64,000 bases of DNA from Fulvimarina sp040239565 (GCF_040239565.1 NZ_JBEHWS010000010.1:62001-126000), one strand, 5' to 3'; shown: positions 1 through 8,687, counted from the first letter of the stretch. Translations and numbers: made by a program. The notes: a model not told the origin generated them from the sequence alone.

Positions 1-754
1 TGCGCAGTTCGGAGACGTCTTTTTCCGGAATGCTGAACTTGATCTGGGGATTTTCGCTGAGCGAGATGCTGCCCGTCATCGTAAACATCTTCTCGTTGTC
101 CGCCCAGCTTTCGATGGTCTGGACGTAGCGGGCTAGGATGTAGTGCAGCGTCACCTGATCCATCTGCATCCCGGAATGCTGAGGATGGCTGATGTCGAGG
201 GCGACTTCGTCGTGATCGCTCGCGGCACGCTGAAGCGTGTTGGGTGTGGTCAGATCCATTTCGCCCAAGGTCGCGAGCGCCTCTTCGACGCCGGTCGTCG
301 GCGGGGCGGCGCAGGCGCCCGTGCCAGAGGTCTTCACCATCGCCTCGTGCATGAGAAGTTCGCCAGCTTTCGTCTCGACGATGGCGCGCACCTTGGTCGG
401 ACCGTTGAAGCGCATGGCCACTTCCACCGAAAAATCGTCCGTATCCGTCGCCATCTCGAAATCGGCCGAGACCGGCATGGGGTTCTCGTCGATGATCAGC
501 GTGAGGCTCTTGATCTCCTCACCCTTGGGGAGGTCAACATTGGCCCGGATAGGCACACGCAGATCGTTCTCGGCGCGATAGGGCGTGACGAGTTCGACGA
601 GCGGGCTTTGCTCCATGATCGAGCGATCGCCGTAGATGTCGGCGCGGATGTCGGACCAGGCATCAGGTGCTCCGGCACCGCCTGCTGCAAGCGCAGGCGC
701 CGCTGCGGAAAGCGCAATTGCGGCAACGGCAATCTTCAACGAAGTCCGGATCAT
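1..754 (-). CDS. SoxYZ-like sulfur/thiol carrier of the quinoprotein-dehydrogenase-associated family (3' end outside window)
   Basis: The frame opens at an ATG at 754 and stays open to the window edge, giving 251 codons. Residues 1-23 form a signal peptide (MIRTSLKIAV...ALA), so the product is periplasmic. Residues about 30-155 resemble SoxY and carry one cysteine (Cys148, in SGTGACAAPP) where SoxY has its substrate-carrying cysteine. Residues about 185-251 resemble SoxZ (SHPQHSG, then SISLSENPQIKF). A fused SoxY-SoxZ of this kind is the TIGR04557-type carrier usually encoded near PQQ-dependent alcohol dehydrogenases. No sox or PQQ gene is visible here because the partner side lies beyond base 1. 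The gene is divergent from sfsA across 210 bp. Family assignment is from recognised motifs; the physiological substrate is unknown. Confidence 0.82.
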   Translation of the reverse strand, partial: MIRTSLKIAVAAIALSAAAPALAAGGAGAPDAWSDIRADIYGDRSIMEQSPLVELVTPYRAENDLRVPIRANVDLPKGEEIKSLTLIIDENPMPVSADFEMATDTDDFSVEVAMRFNGPTKVRAIVETKAGELLMHEAMVKTSGTGACAAPPTTGVEEALATLGEMDLTTPNTLQRAASDHDEVALDISHPQHSGMQMDQVTLHYILARYVQTIESWADNEKMFTMTGSISLSENPQIKFSIPEKDVSELR

Positions 755-964
755 CAAGTCCTCCCAACCTGCTAAACCTCTGCGCGCCCGGTTCGGCGAC
801 GGGTTGAGCGCGCGTGACATATATCGAGAATCGGTTTCGATAGCCAGCAGTCCTTCCGTACGAAGAGCTTGCCTAAAGCATTGCACAACTGCCTGTGTTG
901 CAGATGGTCGCGTGACAGAGACTTGACGTTGACGCCCCCTCGCCTGCCGACTACGCGCAACCTC

Positions 965-1687
965 ATGGTTGACTTCCCCTCGCCTCTTCTGCCGGCACGT
1001 CTCATCAGACGCTACAAACGGTTTCTCGCCGACGTCGTCATCGACGAGACCGGCGAAGAAACGACGGTCCATTGTCCGAACCCGGGCGCGATGATGGGGC
1101 TGAAGGAGTCAAACTCGCGGGTCTGGCTTTCGCGCTCGGCAAACAAGGCGCGAAAGCTGCCGCTTACGCTCGAAATCGTCGAGGCGGACGGAACGCTGGT
1201 CGGGATCAATACCGGTCTTCCCAATCGGCTTGCCGAGCAAGCGATCGGCAATGGTCTCATTCCCGCCCTTTCAGATCTCGGAACTTTGCGCCGCGAGGTG
1301 AAATACGGAATCAATTCGCGCATCGACCTTCTCGGCGAGCAACTGGACGGTCGAACGGTCTATATCGAAGTGAAGAACGTCCATCTGATGCGCGAGGCCG
1401 GGCTTGCGGAGTTTCCCGACTGCGTGACGACGCGCGGGGCGAAACATCTGCGCGAACTCGGCGATCAGGTCGAAGCAGGACACCGGTCGGTCATGCTATA
1501 CGTCGTCCAGCGGGCCGACTGCGACAGGATCGCCCTCGCCGCCGATCTCGATCCGGGATATACGACTGCATTCGCCGCAGCGCGTGAAAGAGGGGTTGAA
1601 GCATATGGCGTTCGGTGCGACATCACTCTGAATGGCATAATCCCGAGTGTCGAGATTCCGGTTCTCGATCCGCCGCTGTCCCGTTAG
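965..1687 (+). CDS. sfsA: SfsA family DNA-binding/sugar fermentation stimulation protein homologue
   Basis: This 240-residue protein matches SfsA over its full length: an N-terminal FPSPLLPARLIRRYKRFLAD block, the GAMMGL segment, the HCPNPG motif and a C-terminal nuclease-like fold with the IEVKNVHL core. The family has an OB-like N-terminus and a PD-(D/E)XK-like C-terminus; the E. coli protein was linked to maltose gene regulation, but its biochemical role is not settled. The ATG at 965 was chosen because the family begins at the FPSPL block; the open frame extends 32 codons upstream without conservation. The gene leads sfsA-map-radC, with 27 bp to map, an order usual in Rhizobiales. Confidence 0.93.
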   Translation: MVDFPSPLLPARLIRRYKRFLADVVIDETGEETTVHCPNPGAMMGLKESNSRVWLSRSANKARKLPLTLEIVEADGTLVGINTGLPNRLAEQAIGNGLIPALSDLGTLRREVKYGINSRIDLLGEQLDGRTVYIEVKNVHLMREAGLAEFPDCVTTRGAKHLRELGDQVEAGHRSVMLYVVQRADCDRIALAADLDPGYTTAFAAARERGVEAYGVRCDITLNGIIPSVEIPVLDPPLSR

Positions 1688-1714
1688 TCTTTCATAGAAC
1701 CCGTTCGACGCGCC

Positions 1715-2563
1715 ATGACAACCTATCTCGAAGCCGAAGCAAATCCCCAGCGCAACACTGGCGTCATCAGGCTCTACGGGCCTGAGGGATTTGAGGGGAT
1801 GCGCCGGGCTTCCCGCGTCACGGCCGAATGCCTCGATGCGCTCGCCGACATCGTGAAACCGGGCGTGACGACCCAGGCCATCGACGATTTCGTCTGGGAT
1901 TTCGGGATCGAGCGTAACGCATCTCCGGCAACGCTCAATTATCGGGGATACACCAAAAGTGTCTGCACCTCGATCAATCATGTCGTCTGCCACGGCATTC
2001 CGAACAACAAGCCGCTCAAAGAGGGCGACATCGTCAACATCGACGTGACCTATGTCGTCGACGGCTGGCATGGCGACTCTTCGCGCATGTATCCGGTTGG
2101 ACAGGTGAAGCGGGCGAGCGAGCGTCTTTGCGAAGTCACCTACCGCGCACTCCTCAAAGGCATCGAGGCGGTGAAGCCCGGCGGCCATATCGGCGATATC
2201 GGCGCGGCGATTCAGGAATATGCGCAAGCAGAGCGGTGCTCGGTCGTGCGCGATTTCTGCGGTCACGGTGTCGGGCGACTGTTCCATGATGCGCCGAACA
2301 TCCTGCACTACGGCTCACGTGGCGAAGGCCCGGAGATGAAACCCGGCATGATCTTCACCATCGAGCCAATGATCAATATCGGCCGCCCTCACGTGAAGAT
2401 CCTCGCCGATGGCTGGACGGCCGTCACCCGCGACCGGACCCTCTCGGCGCAGTACGAGCATTCCCTGGGCGTCACCGAGGACGGATGCGAGGTCTTCACC
2501 TATTCGCTGAAGGGCCTCGACACGCCGGGAATCACGGTCCCACCCCTCGTCGAAGCGGCCTGA
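1715..2563 (+). CDS. map: Type I methionine aminopeptidase
   Basis: The 282-residue product removes the initiator methionine from nascent proteins in the cytosol. All five metal ligands of the pita-bread fold are present: Asp110 (NIDVT), Asp121 (HGDSSR), His184 (GHGVGR), Glu217 (FTIEPM) and Glu248 (QYEHS). The substrate-binding His93 lies in VCHGIPN. Length is slightly above the E. coli enzyme because of an N-terminal extension of about 15 residues, typical for alphaproteobacteria. The gene follows sfsA by 27 bp and precedes radC by 12 bp, so co-transcription is likely. Confidence 0.97.
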   Translation: MTTYLEAEANPQRNTGVIRLYGPEGFEGMRRASRVTAECLDALADIVKPGVTTQAIDDFVWDFGIERNASPATLNYRGYTKSVCTSINHVVCHGIPNNKPLKEGDIVNIDVTYVVDGWHGDSSRMYPVGQVKRASERLCEVTYRALLKGIEAVKPGGHIGDIGAAIQEYAQAERCSVVRDFCGHGVGRLFHDAPNILHYGSRGEGPEMKPGMIFTIEPMINIGRPHVKILADGWTAVTRDRTLSAQYEHSLGVTEDGCEVFTYSLKGLDTPGITVPPLVEAA

Positions 2564-2575
2564 GGCACATCCGCG

Positions 2576-3340
2576 ATGGCGGGCAAGAACGAGCGCGCCG
2601 AATTCCGGGAAGATGCATCGGCTTCCAACGGCTTCGGCGAGCGCAATTCCGGCTCGTCGACATCCCCTGCGAAGCATCACGACGGTCACCGGGAACGGCT
2701 GAAGGGCCGATTCGCCGAACAGGGCCCGGATTCCCTCGCAGACTACGAGCTTCTGGAGCTCATTCTTTTCCGGTCCATCCCGCGCAAGGACGTAAAGCCG
2801 ATCGCCAAGGCGCTTATCGCGCGCTTTGGCTCACTCGGTGAGGTCTTGAATGCGCCGCGACGGCTGCTTGCGGAGGTCGAGGGTGTGAAGGAAGCCGTCG
2901 CTCTCGATCTGTCGATCGTTTCCGCGATCAATCAGCGCGCAATGCGCTCCGCCGTGAGGAAACGCGAGGTGCTCTCATCATGGTCGGCGGTTCTTGACTA
3001 CTGTACGGCGGTGATGGCGCACGAACCTCGCGAACAGTTCCGCATTCTGTTTCTCGACAAGAAGAACGCCCTTATCGCGGACGAGGTGCAGGGGCATGGA
3101 ACCGTCGACCACACGCCGGTTTACCCGCGTGAGGTTGTGCGCCGTGCACTCGAGCTGAATTCGACGGCGCTGATCCTGGTTCACAATCACCCGTCTGGCG
3201 ACCCGACACCTTCGCGCGCCGATATCGAGATGACCCGCACGATCGAGACGACAGCGAAACCCTTGGGAATTTCGCTGCACGATCATGTCATCATCGGGAA
3301 GAATGGCCACGCCAGTCTGCGTGGCCTCAAGCTGATTTAA
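2576..3340 (+). CDS. radC: RadC/JAB-domain protein
   Basis: The 254-residue protein has an N-terminal disordered tail (about 35 residues), a helix-hairpin-helix region (GRFAEQGPDSLADYELLELIL) and a C-terminal JAB1/MPN+ metalloprotease-like domain with the motif HNHPSGDPTPSRAD, which supplies the zinc ligands. RadC was once thought a repair protein; its cellular role is unresolved. It begins 12 bp after map and is the last gene of the sfsA-map-radC unit. A symmetrical hairpin follows at 3372-3396. Confidence 0.94.
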   Translation: MAGKNERAEFREDASASNGFGERNSGSSTSPAKHHDGHRERLKGRFAEQGPDSLADYELLELILFRSIPRKDVKPIAKALIARFGSLGEVLNAPRRLLAEVEGVKEAVALDLSIVSAINQRAMRSAVRKREVLSSWSAVLDYCTAVMAHEPREQFRILFLDKKNALIADEVQGHGTVDHTPVYPREVVRRALELNSTALILVHNHPSGDPTPSRADIEMTRTIETTAKPLGISLHDHVIIGKNGHASLRGLKLI

Positions 3341-3362
3341 GGCGATCGAACTCGGCAGACGC

Positions 3363-3404
3363 AAAAGAAAACGCGCCTCGACCTGATCGAAGCGCGCACT
3401 TTTC
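3363..3404. terminator. Bidirectional terminator between radC and the DUF6101-like gene
   Basis: An inverted repeat pairs CGCGC (3372-3376) with GCGCG (3392-3396) and TCGA (3378-3381) with TCGA (3387-3390), with one mismatch and a five-base loop. A short T-run (3400-3403) follows on the plus strand and an A-rich stretch (3364-3371) precedes it, giving a U-tract on the minus strand too. It sits between two convergent genes. Confidence 0.65.
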
Positions 3405-3422
3405 GTTCCAGTCGATCGAGGA

Positions 3423-4010
3423 TCAGGTGCGGGCGATGATCTCTTCGCCGTCGACCACCATGCGCATGCCGAGACCACCCGGCTTGCGACGGGCAAGGAA
3501 ACGCGGACGGCGCGCGCGGTTCGCCGAGCGGCGGCGCGGTGCTGGTTCACCCGATTTGACGGTGCCCACCGTGTCTTCAAGCGCGACGACCGAACCATCG
3601 GCCTCGACCATCAGCATCGGCAGACCGAAGAAGTCCGACCAGGACCGCCAGTCGGCAGCGACATCGTAAAGGTCGGAGGCGACGAGCAGCGGCACACAGA
3701 GCGCCGGATCGGTATGATGGTGCAGTTCGAGAGTAACGGTGACCGAACCGTCTTCGTGCTCCATCGCACGGGCTGCGATGCCCCTGAAAGCGCGAGCGGA
3801 GAGAGCGATCGATACGGGGAGGCCGGCGCGCTCCAGTTTGCGATGGATCACGGCTCCACGCGGGCTTACTTGATAGCGAACCAGTTCGCCATCGGCAGCC
3901 GGAACTTCGATCGACTGCGATGTGACGGGAAGGGTCGGGTCTATGCGGACGGGCCGATCGGCCCATTCTGGTTTAAGAGCATCGAAGGAATGTGCAACAC
4001 TGGTGGTCAT
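3423..4010 (-). CDS. Conserved hypothetical protein, probably DUF6101 family
   Basis: This 195-residue protein has no signal peptide or membrane segment. It has a mixed alpha/beta middle (SVTVTLELHHHTDPALCVPLLVASDL, DDVAADWRSW-like block around residues 125-140) and a basic, arginine-rich stretch near residues 158-178 (PRRRSANRARRPRFLARRK), which could bind nucleic acid. From memory it resembles the DUF6101 family of Rhizobiales; no function is known. It is convergent with radC. Its leader (4011-4080) forms two hairpins just before a good ribosome-binding site (AGGAGAGG). Confidence 0.8.
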   Translation of the reverse strand: MTTSVAHSFDALKPEWADRPVRIDPTLPVTSQSIEVPAADGELVRYQVSPRGAVIHRKLERAGLPVSIALSARAFRGIAARAMEHEDGSVTVTLELHHHTDPALCVPLLVASDLYDVAADWRSWSDFFGLPMLMVEADGSVVALEDTVGTVKSGEPAPRRRSANRARRPRFLARRKPGGLGMRMVVDGEEIIART

Positions 4011-4075
4011 GACGCCTCTGCCTCTCCTGAGAGCCGTTTTCGGCTTCTCGTTCGGCCGGTTTGCTCCGGCCTTTT
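4011..4075 (-). promoter_or_regulatory. Structured 5' leader of the DUF6101-like gene
   Basis: Read on the minus strand, two hairpins lie directly before the ribosome-binding site: GGCCGG (4071-4066) with CCGGCC (4059-4054), six-base loop, and AGCCG (4045-4041) with CGGCT (4036-4032), four-base loop. Next comes CTCTCAGGAGAGG, in which the Shine-Dalgarno AGGAGAG can pair with the preceding CTCTC. The arrangement could tune translation, but this is inference only. Confidence 0.35.
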
Positions 4076-4172
4076 GATGAGACCAACCTAGACGCCGCCT
4101 CTTGCGCTCCTGCTAAGAAATGGGGTTAAGCAAATTTGACGTACCAAAGGGTTAGCAAGAAGAAAACTTGAA

Positions 4173-5606
4173 TCAAATCTGAATCACCTTACCCGGATTC
4201 ATGATGTTCTTAGGGTCCAGCGCCCGCTTGATCGCCACCATGGCCTCGTACTCGGCCCTGGCCTTGGTCGAAGCGAGCTCTTCTGCCTTCATGGCTCCGA
4301 TACCATGTTCGGCGGAAAAGCTTCCGTCGAGCCCGCGTACGATCTCGTGGACGAGATGGCTGATCTCGTCCCAGCGCGCGAGAAATGCCTGCTTGTCTGC
4401 GCCGATCGGTTGCGAGATGTTGTAGTGGACATTGCCGTCGCCGAGATGTCCGAAGGCGACGATGCGCGCGTCCGGTATTGCCGAAAGAACGGCCTCATCG
4501 GCTTTATTCAGAAATTCGGGGATCGTAGCGACCGGCACAGAGACGTCGTGCTTGATTGAGCCGCCCTCCGGCTTCTGCGCCCAGCTCATCTCTTCCCGCA
4601 GCGTCCAGAACGCGTCTGCCTGAGCCTGCGACTGCGCAATCACGGCATCCTCGACAAGACCGGCCTCGAAACCTTCGCTCAAGAGCGCCTCCAGCGTTCC
4701 GGAGGCTTCTTCCTCGGATCGTTGGGACGTGACTTCGACGAGCACATACCATTCGTGCGCTTCGGAAAGCGGATCCCGCGCCCCTTCGGTGTGCTTGACC
4801 GACATCTCGATGCCGATGCGGGGCAAAAATTCGAACGCGGTGAGATTTGCCCCGGCACGGCGTTCGGCGATGCCGAGCAGCTTCAGCATATCCTCAGGAG
4901 TCTTCAGACCGGCATAGGCAACCTCACGCCCTTTCGGTTTTGGGAAAAGCTTGAGGACCGCGCCGGTGATGATTCCGAGAGTGCCTTCGGCACCGATCAG
5001 GAGATGTCGCAGATCGTAGCCGCGATTATCCTTTTTCAGCCGGCGCAGGCCGTGGATGATCTCGCCGTTCGGCAGCACGGCTTCGATGCCAAGGCAGAGA
5101 TCGCGCGCGACACCATAGGCCAGCGCGCCCGTGCCGCCTGCATTGGAGGAGAGATTTCCACCGATCTGGCACGAGCCCTTGGCTCCGAGCGAAAGCGGAA
5201 AGAACAGATCCGCCCCGTCCGCCTTCTCATGGACTGTCTGGAGAACGACGCCTGCCCCGACCGTCATCGTTCGACCGACAGTATCGAGCTCTCGGATGTC
5301 GTCGAGGCGCGCGAGATTGATGAGAATTTCTCGTTTCGAGCGCGGCTGCTGACCGCCGACGAGGCCGGTATTGCCGCCCTGGGGCACGATCGGCGTCGCC
5401 GTCTCGTTTGCGAGCTTGACGATTTCGGCCACCTCTTCGACCGAGCCCGGTCTCAGGACGAGGCCTGCCTGCCCATGAAAGAGATCGCGCGGCTCGGAAA
5501 AATACGCGGGGCCAGCTTCGTCTGGACTGAGAGCGTTGGCGGGGCCCACGATCGCCGCGAAACGGTCCAGCACGTCTCGTTCGATTTCATTCAGTGCGTC
5601 ATCCAT
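4173..5606 (-). CDS. FAD-linked oxidoreductase, D-2-hydroxyglutarate/D-lactate dehydrogenase type (GlcD/D2HGDH family)
   Basis: The 477-residue protein has an N-terminal FAD_binding_4 (PCMH-type) domain with PQGGNTGLVGG, SCQIGGNLSSNAGG and GAEGTLGIIT, then a C-terminal FAD-oxidase_C domain with the metal/substrate motif HLGDGNVHYN and SAEHGIG. Members oxidise D-2-hydroxyacids (D-2-hydroxyglutarate, D-lactate, glycolate) and pass electrons to ETF or another acceptor. ETF genes occur about 13 kb away (17.9-19.6 kb), consistent with but not proof of that route. Among subfamilies the D-2-hydroxyglutarate dehydrogenase type fits best by motif. It is 82 bp downstream of sua5 on the same strand. Confidence 0.9.
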   Translation of the reverse strand: MDDALNEIERDVLDRFAAIVGPANALSPDEAGPAYFSEPRDLFHGQAGLVLRPGSVEEVAEIVKLANETATPIVPQGGNTGLVGGQQPRSKREILINLARLDDIRELDTVGRTMTVGAGVVLQTVHEKADGADLFFPLSLGAKGSCQIGGNLSSNAGGTGALAYGVARDLCLGIEAVLPNGEIIHGLRRLKKDNRGYDLRHLLIGAEGTLGIITGAVLKLFPKPKGREVAYAGLKTPEDMLKLLGIAERRAGANLTAFEFLPRIGIEMSVKHTEGARDPLSEAHEWYVLVEVTSQRSEEEASGTLEALLSEGFEAGLVEDAVIAQSQAQADAFWTLREEMSWAQKPEGGSIKHDVSVPVATIPEFLNKADEAVLSAIPDARIVAFGHLGDGNVHYNISQPIGADKQAFLARWDEISHLVHEIVRGLDGSFSAEHGIGAMKAEELASTKARAEYEAMVAIKRALDPKNIMNPGKVIQI

Positions 5607-5688
5607 CCAGAGGTTTTATCGCGGATGCGCACCCCGTCGAGCGATCGGGTGCAAGATCAATCACCACCCGGCCCTTTCCGCAATGCGC

Positions 5689-6672
5689 TCAGCGGGGCGC
5701 GGCAGCGCGTGTTAACCGGTCGTTGATCGCTTCGCCGAGCCCTTCGCTCGGGATCGGCGCGACCGCAATGGTTTGAACGTCCGGCCGATCGAGAAGCGCC
5801 AAAAGGCTGAAGAGGTTCGAGGCAGCTTCTTCCAGACTGCCGGATGGACTGAGATTGACGACACCAGCCGCATGCTCCTCGCCGCGTAACCGCTCGGGGC
5901 CGAATGCGATCAGCCATTCGTGTGGCTCGACGCTTGCCGCATTGAGGCGAACCGTCCCGAACGGGGCGTAGTGCGATGTCATCTGGCCCGGCGCGCTGAT
6001 TGAAGCAGTTTCGGCTTTGGTTTCGACCGGAAGGCCGGATACACCCGCGATCGCCTCGCGCGAAATTCCGCCGGGTCGAAGAAGGACGATCCGATCGGGT
6101 TCGACAGTAACGATCGTCGATTCGACGCCGATGCTGGTCGAGCCGCCATCGAGAATGAGCGAAACACGATCACCGAGGCTCGCCGCCACGTGACCGGCCG
6201 AAGTCGGGCTGACCTTTCCTGAGAGGTTGGCACTTGGCGCTGCAAGAGGCCTGTCCAGTCTGGCCGAGAGCTCGGCCATGACACCAACGGGCTGACGTAG
6301 GCCGATGGTTTCCAGACCAGCCATAGCGAGTGCATGAACCGGGCTATCAGGATGCATCGGGGCGACGATCGTCAGGGGGCCAGGCCAGAAGGCGGCCGCA
6401 AGCTTGCGTTCGACATCGCCGAACCGCGCCAACTGTTCGGCCAGTTCGAGGCCATGGACGTGGCAGATCAGCGGATTGAAGGCGGGGCGCCCCTTGATGG
6501 CGAAAATCTTCGCCACCGCTTCGCCGTTGGTTGCATCTGCGGTCAGACCATAGACGGTCTCCGTCGGCGCCACGACGCACTCGCCTTTATCGAGAAGGTA
6601 TGCCGCACGCTCCATGGCTTCGGGGTCATCGGCCACTCTGATCAGATCGTCGCTGAAAGGGTCAGAAGACAT
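5689..6672 (-). CDS. L-threonylcarbamoyladenylate synthase (Sua5/TsaC type)
   Basis: This enzyme makes threonylcarbamoyl-AMP from threonine, bicarbonate and ATP, the first step of the t6A37 tRNA modification. Residues about 12-205 form the YrdC fold with PTETVYGL, KGRPAFNPL and SANLSGK motifs. The 327-residue length and the linker APGQMTSHYAP followed by a C-terminal Sua5 domain make it the long Sua5 form rather than short TsaC. The ATG at 6672 has an AAGGGG ribosome-binding site nine bases upstream, immediately after the terminator of the preceding gene. Confidence 0.95.
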   Translation of the reverse strand: MSSDPFSDDLIRVADDPEAMERAAYLLDKGECVVAPTETVYGLTADATNGEAVAKIFAIKGRPAFNPLICHVHGLELAEQLARFGDVERKLAAAFWPGPLTIVAPMHPDSPVHALAMAGLETIGLRQPVGVMAELSARLDRPLAAPSANLSGKVSPTSAGHVAASLGDRVSLILDGGSTSIGVESTIVTVEPDRIVLLRPGGISREAIAGVSGLPVETKAETASISAPGQMTSHYAPFGTVRLNAASVEPHEWLIAFGPERLRGEEHAAGVVNLSPSGSLEEAASNLFSLLALLDRPDVQTIAVAPIPSEGLGEAINDRLTRAAAPR

Positions 6673-6698
6673 CGAGAATTCCCCTTGGGACCGAGCAT

Positions 6699-6732
6699 AA
6701 AAAAAGAGGGCGCCCCATGATGAGGCACCCTC
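6699..6732 (-). terminator. Rho-independent terminator
   Basis: On the minus strand a nine-pair stem (GAGGGTGCC with GGCGCCCTC, including one G-U pair) closes a nine-base loop and is followed by seven T residues (6705-6699). It ends transcription of the small acidic membrane protein gene and insulates it from sua5. Confidence 0.9.
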
Positions 6733-6768
6733 GATGCTTGGCTGACTTATGTCGGCAAGAATGTGGCG

Positions 6769-7062
6769 TCAGTTATTGGTCGCCGGTTCCTGCTCTTCGG
6801 TAGCGGCATCAGCGGCTGGTTCGTCAGCGCCGTCCTCTGGAGCCGGCTCGACATCGACGGTCGGCACGTCCACCGTGACCTCTTCGGAGCCAACATCGAC
6901 ATCGCCGGTCTCTACATCCGCCTCAGGCATCTGACCGCCTTCGACCGATACCTCCGGAAGCTCGCCTTCCTGCGTCTGATCGACGTTCACGAAGAAGAAC
7001 AGAAAATACGCGGCGACAACAACGACAATGACCGCGACGATCGCACCAATTGCCCTACCCAT
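6769..7062 (-). CDS. Small single-pass membrane protein with acidic C-terminal tail
   Basis: The 97-residue product starts with a hydrophobic segment (residues 5-26, AIGAIVAVIVVVVAAYFLFFF), followed by a strongly acidic, low-complexity tail rich in Glu, Asp, Val and Pro (net charge far below zero). No domain is recognised. Topology is probably N-in with the tail in the periplasm, which is inference. It is flanked by a strong terminator downstream and is likely a single-gene unit. Confidence 0.75.
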   Translation of the reverse strand: MGRAIGAIVAVIVVVVAAYFLFFFVNVDQTQEGELPEVSVEGGQMPEADVETGDVDVGSEEVTVDVPTVDVEPAPEDGADEPAADAATEEQEPATNN

Positions 7063-7130
7063 TCATCATACTCCAACACTTGTTATACCTTGTCGGAGGC
7101 CAATGCCGCAGTGCAAAGGATGTTCCGTAA

Positions 7131-7152
7131 AGAGCCGGATTAATCCGGCTCT
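7131..7152 (-). terminator. Palindromic terminator after the GH25 gene
   Basis: A perfect 22-base palindrome (AGAGCCGGAT and its complement) lies 15 bp past the stop codon of the GH25 gene; on the minus strand it ends in CTTTACGG. The U-tract is short, so it may be a weak terminator. Confidence 0.55.
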
Positions 7153-7166
7153 AAAACGATCCGAAC

Positions 7167-8687
7167 TCAGTGAGTGAGGCTGAAAGCGGAGGAAACACGG
7201 GCATCCGCATGGGTGAGAACGGTATAGGGCATGTCGTGCTCTGTTCCTTCGCTACCTGTCGCTTCCGCGATCGAAGCAGGCGAAGCCCCAGGAGAGGCTT
7301 CGGCCAGGCGTGCCAGAGCCATTGCCGACTTGGAACCCTTCGCTGTCCCCGTAAGGGCCAGAGCAGCATTTGAAACCTTCGCAACGCCTGTCTTTTCGCT
7401 ACCGAGAGAAGCTTGCTCGTCGGCTATGGCGTCTTCAGCCTCGTTTTCAGAGACGGCCTCGGTTTCGGTCGCTTCAGTGTCAGAACCCTTCGAAACTTCG
7501 GCACGCAGCGGGTTCGGCCTCGGAACAGGCATGCCCGGAGCAGGATCGCCTTGGATGACCGCAGCTTCCTCTAGTTTGGCCTTTGCAGCTTCCTCAGCTT
7601 CTTCCAAAGTAGCCTGCACGCGGCTTTCCACATGTTCAGGGCCCTTGGCGGCGGCCTGGTTCAGAAGCTTCAGCGGATCGATGCGCTTCGGACGATCGGC
7701 CATCGGGCCATAGGCGGCCAACATGCCATCAGCGGTTTCGGCACCGTCATTGGCTGGGTCCAGCACGCCAGCGACTTCAGCCTCGGCCTCTTCATCGACC
7801 GACGCAACCAGCATGCCCGGATCGGTCTCAGGCTTTGGCTCTGGAAGAAGTTCGTCAAAGGGCCATGCTGCCTTCAGACCTTTGACATCGAGATGCGAAA
7901 CGTTGACGTCGATATCGTCCTTCGTTCCGTCGACCCGGTAGGGGCACGACCGGCTATTGCAGTTGTGCATCGAGGAAAACTGCCACAACGCGTAGCGCGG
8001 CCAGGTCTCTTCCGGGAACTTGCCGGTGATGTCGCCGGTGTAGCGTGCGTACCAGAGCGGCAGGCGCGAGAGCAGCGGATAGTCCTCGCGGTTGGTCGAG
8101 ATGTGCTTGGCGGTGTTCCCATTGGTATAGAGAACCGGATAGCGCCCCGTGCGGACCTTCACCTGCTCGGCAAAGATTTCCGCGTCCTCGAGGCTCATGA
8201 ATTCATCGCTCAGATCCTCGATATCGAGGGCGATGAGATCGCCTTCGCGTGGTTCGGCAAAATCGATGAAATGATCGGCCTGGGCGCGTGGGTTACCCGG
8301 GCGCGCCAAATGATATGCGCCCCAGAGCAGGCCGAGGGAGTCAGCAATCTGGCGGCGGGTCATATAGAGCTCTTTGGTGACGGAATATTTCCACCACCGG
8401 TTCTTGCAGAGCTTCCAGGCGTCGTCGCGCTTCGAGCCGCAACGATATTTCGGCGGCATCCCGTCCGAAGCCTTGTTGATGAAACCGGCGATCCGTTCGT
8501 CCGCCGTCATCTTTTCCCAGTCGATCGGATTGAACTCATATGCATCGATGACAAGGGCGCGGTCAGTGTCCTTCCAGGGCGCCTTCCAGTCGGCAGCGGC
8601 TGGTTGAGCCGACAGACCAATGAAGCAAAGCGAAAGAACCAATCCTCGCTTCAGGCTCGTCGCGAAAGCGGCGTGCATGTTCGTCAT
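7167..8687 (-). CDS. Secreted GH25 family lysozyme with long low-complexity tail
   Basis: The start at 8687 gives 506 residues and a clean signal peptide (SLKRGLVLSLCFIGLSAQPAAA), with AGGGGAA 11 bases upstream; the frame opens 17 codons earlier without a better site. Residues about 40-265 are a GH25 domain: ALVIDAYEFN holds the first catalytic-site aspartate, LIALDIED the DxE pair, and YTNGNTAKH and PRYALWQFSS follow. GH25 enzymes cleave the MurNAc-GlcNAc bond of peptidoglycan. Residues about 290-506 are low-complexity, rich in Ala, Glu, Ser and Thr, with no known domain. The upstream intergenic region contains a CtrA site (8975-8990). Confidence 0.9.
   Translation of the reverse strand: MTNMHAAFATSLKRGLVLSLCFIGLSAQPAAADWKAPWKDTDRALVIDAYEFNPIDWEKMTADERIAGFINKASDGMPPKYRCGSKRDDAWKLCKNRWWKYSVTKELYMTRRQIADSLGLLWGAYHLARPGNPRAQADHFIDFAEPREGDLIALDIEDLSDEFMSLEDAEIFAEQVKVRTGRYPVLYTNGNTAKHISTNREDYPLLSRLPLWYARYTGDITGKFPEETWPRYALWQFSSMHNCNSRSCPYRVDGTKDDIDVNVSHLDVKGLKAAWPFDELLPEPKPETDPGMLVASVDEEAEAEVAGVLDPANDGAETADGMLAAYGPMADRPKRIDPLKLLNQAAAKGPEHVESRVQATLEEAEEAAKAKLEEAAVIQGDPAPGMPVPRPNPLRAEVSKGSDTEATETEAVSENEAEDAIADEQASLGSEKTGVAKVSNAALALTGTAKGSKSAMALARLAEASPGASPASIAEATGSEGTEHDMPYTVLTHADARVSSAFSLTH

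Noticed and set aside
4054..4075. GGCCGG/CCGGCC hairpin plus TTTT as a plus-strand terminator
   Set aside because: No plus-strand gene ends here; it is better explained as part of the leader of the minus-strand gene.
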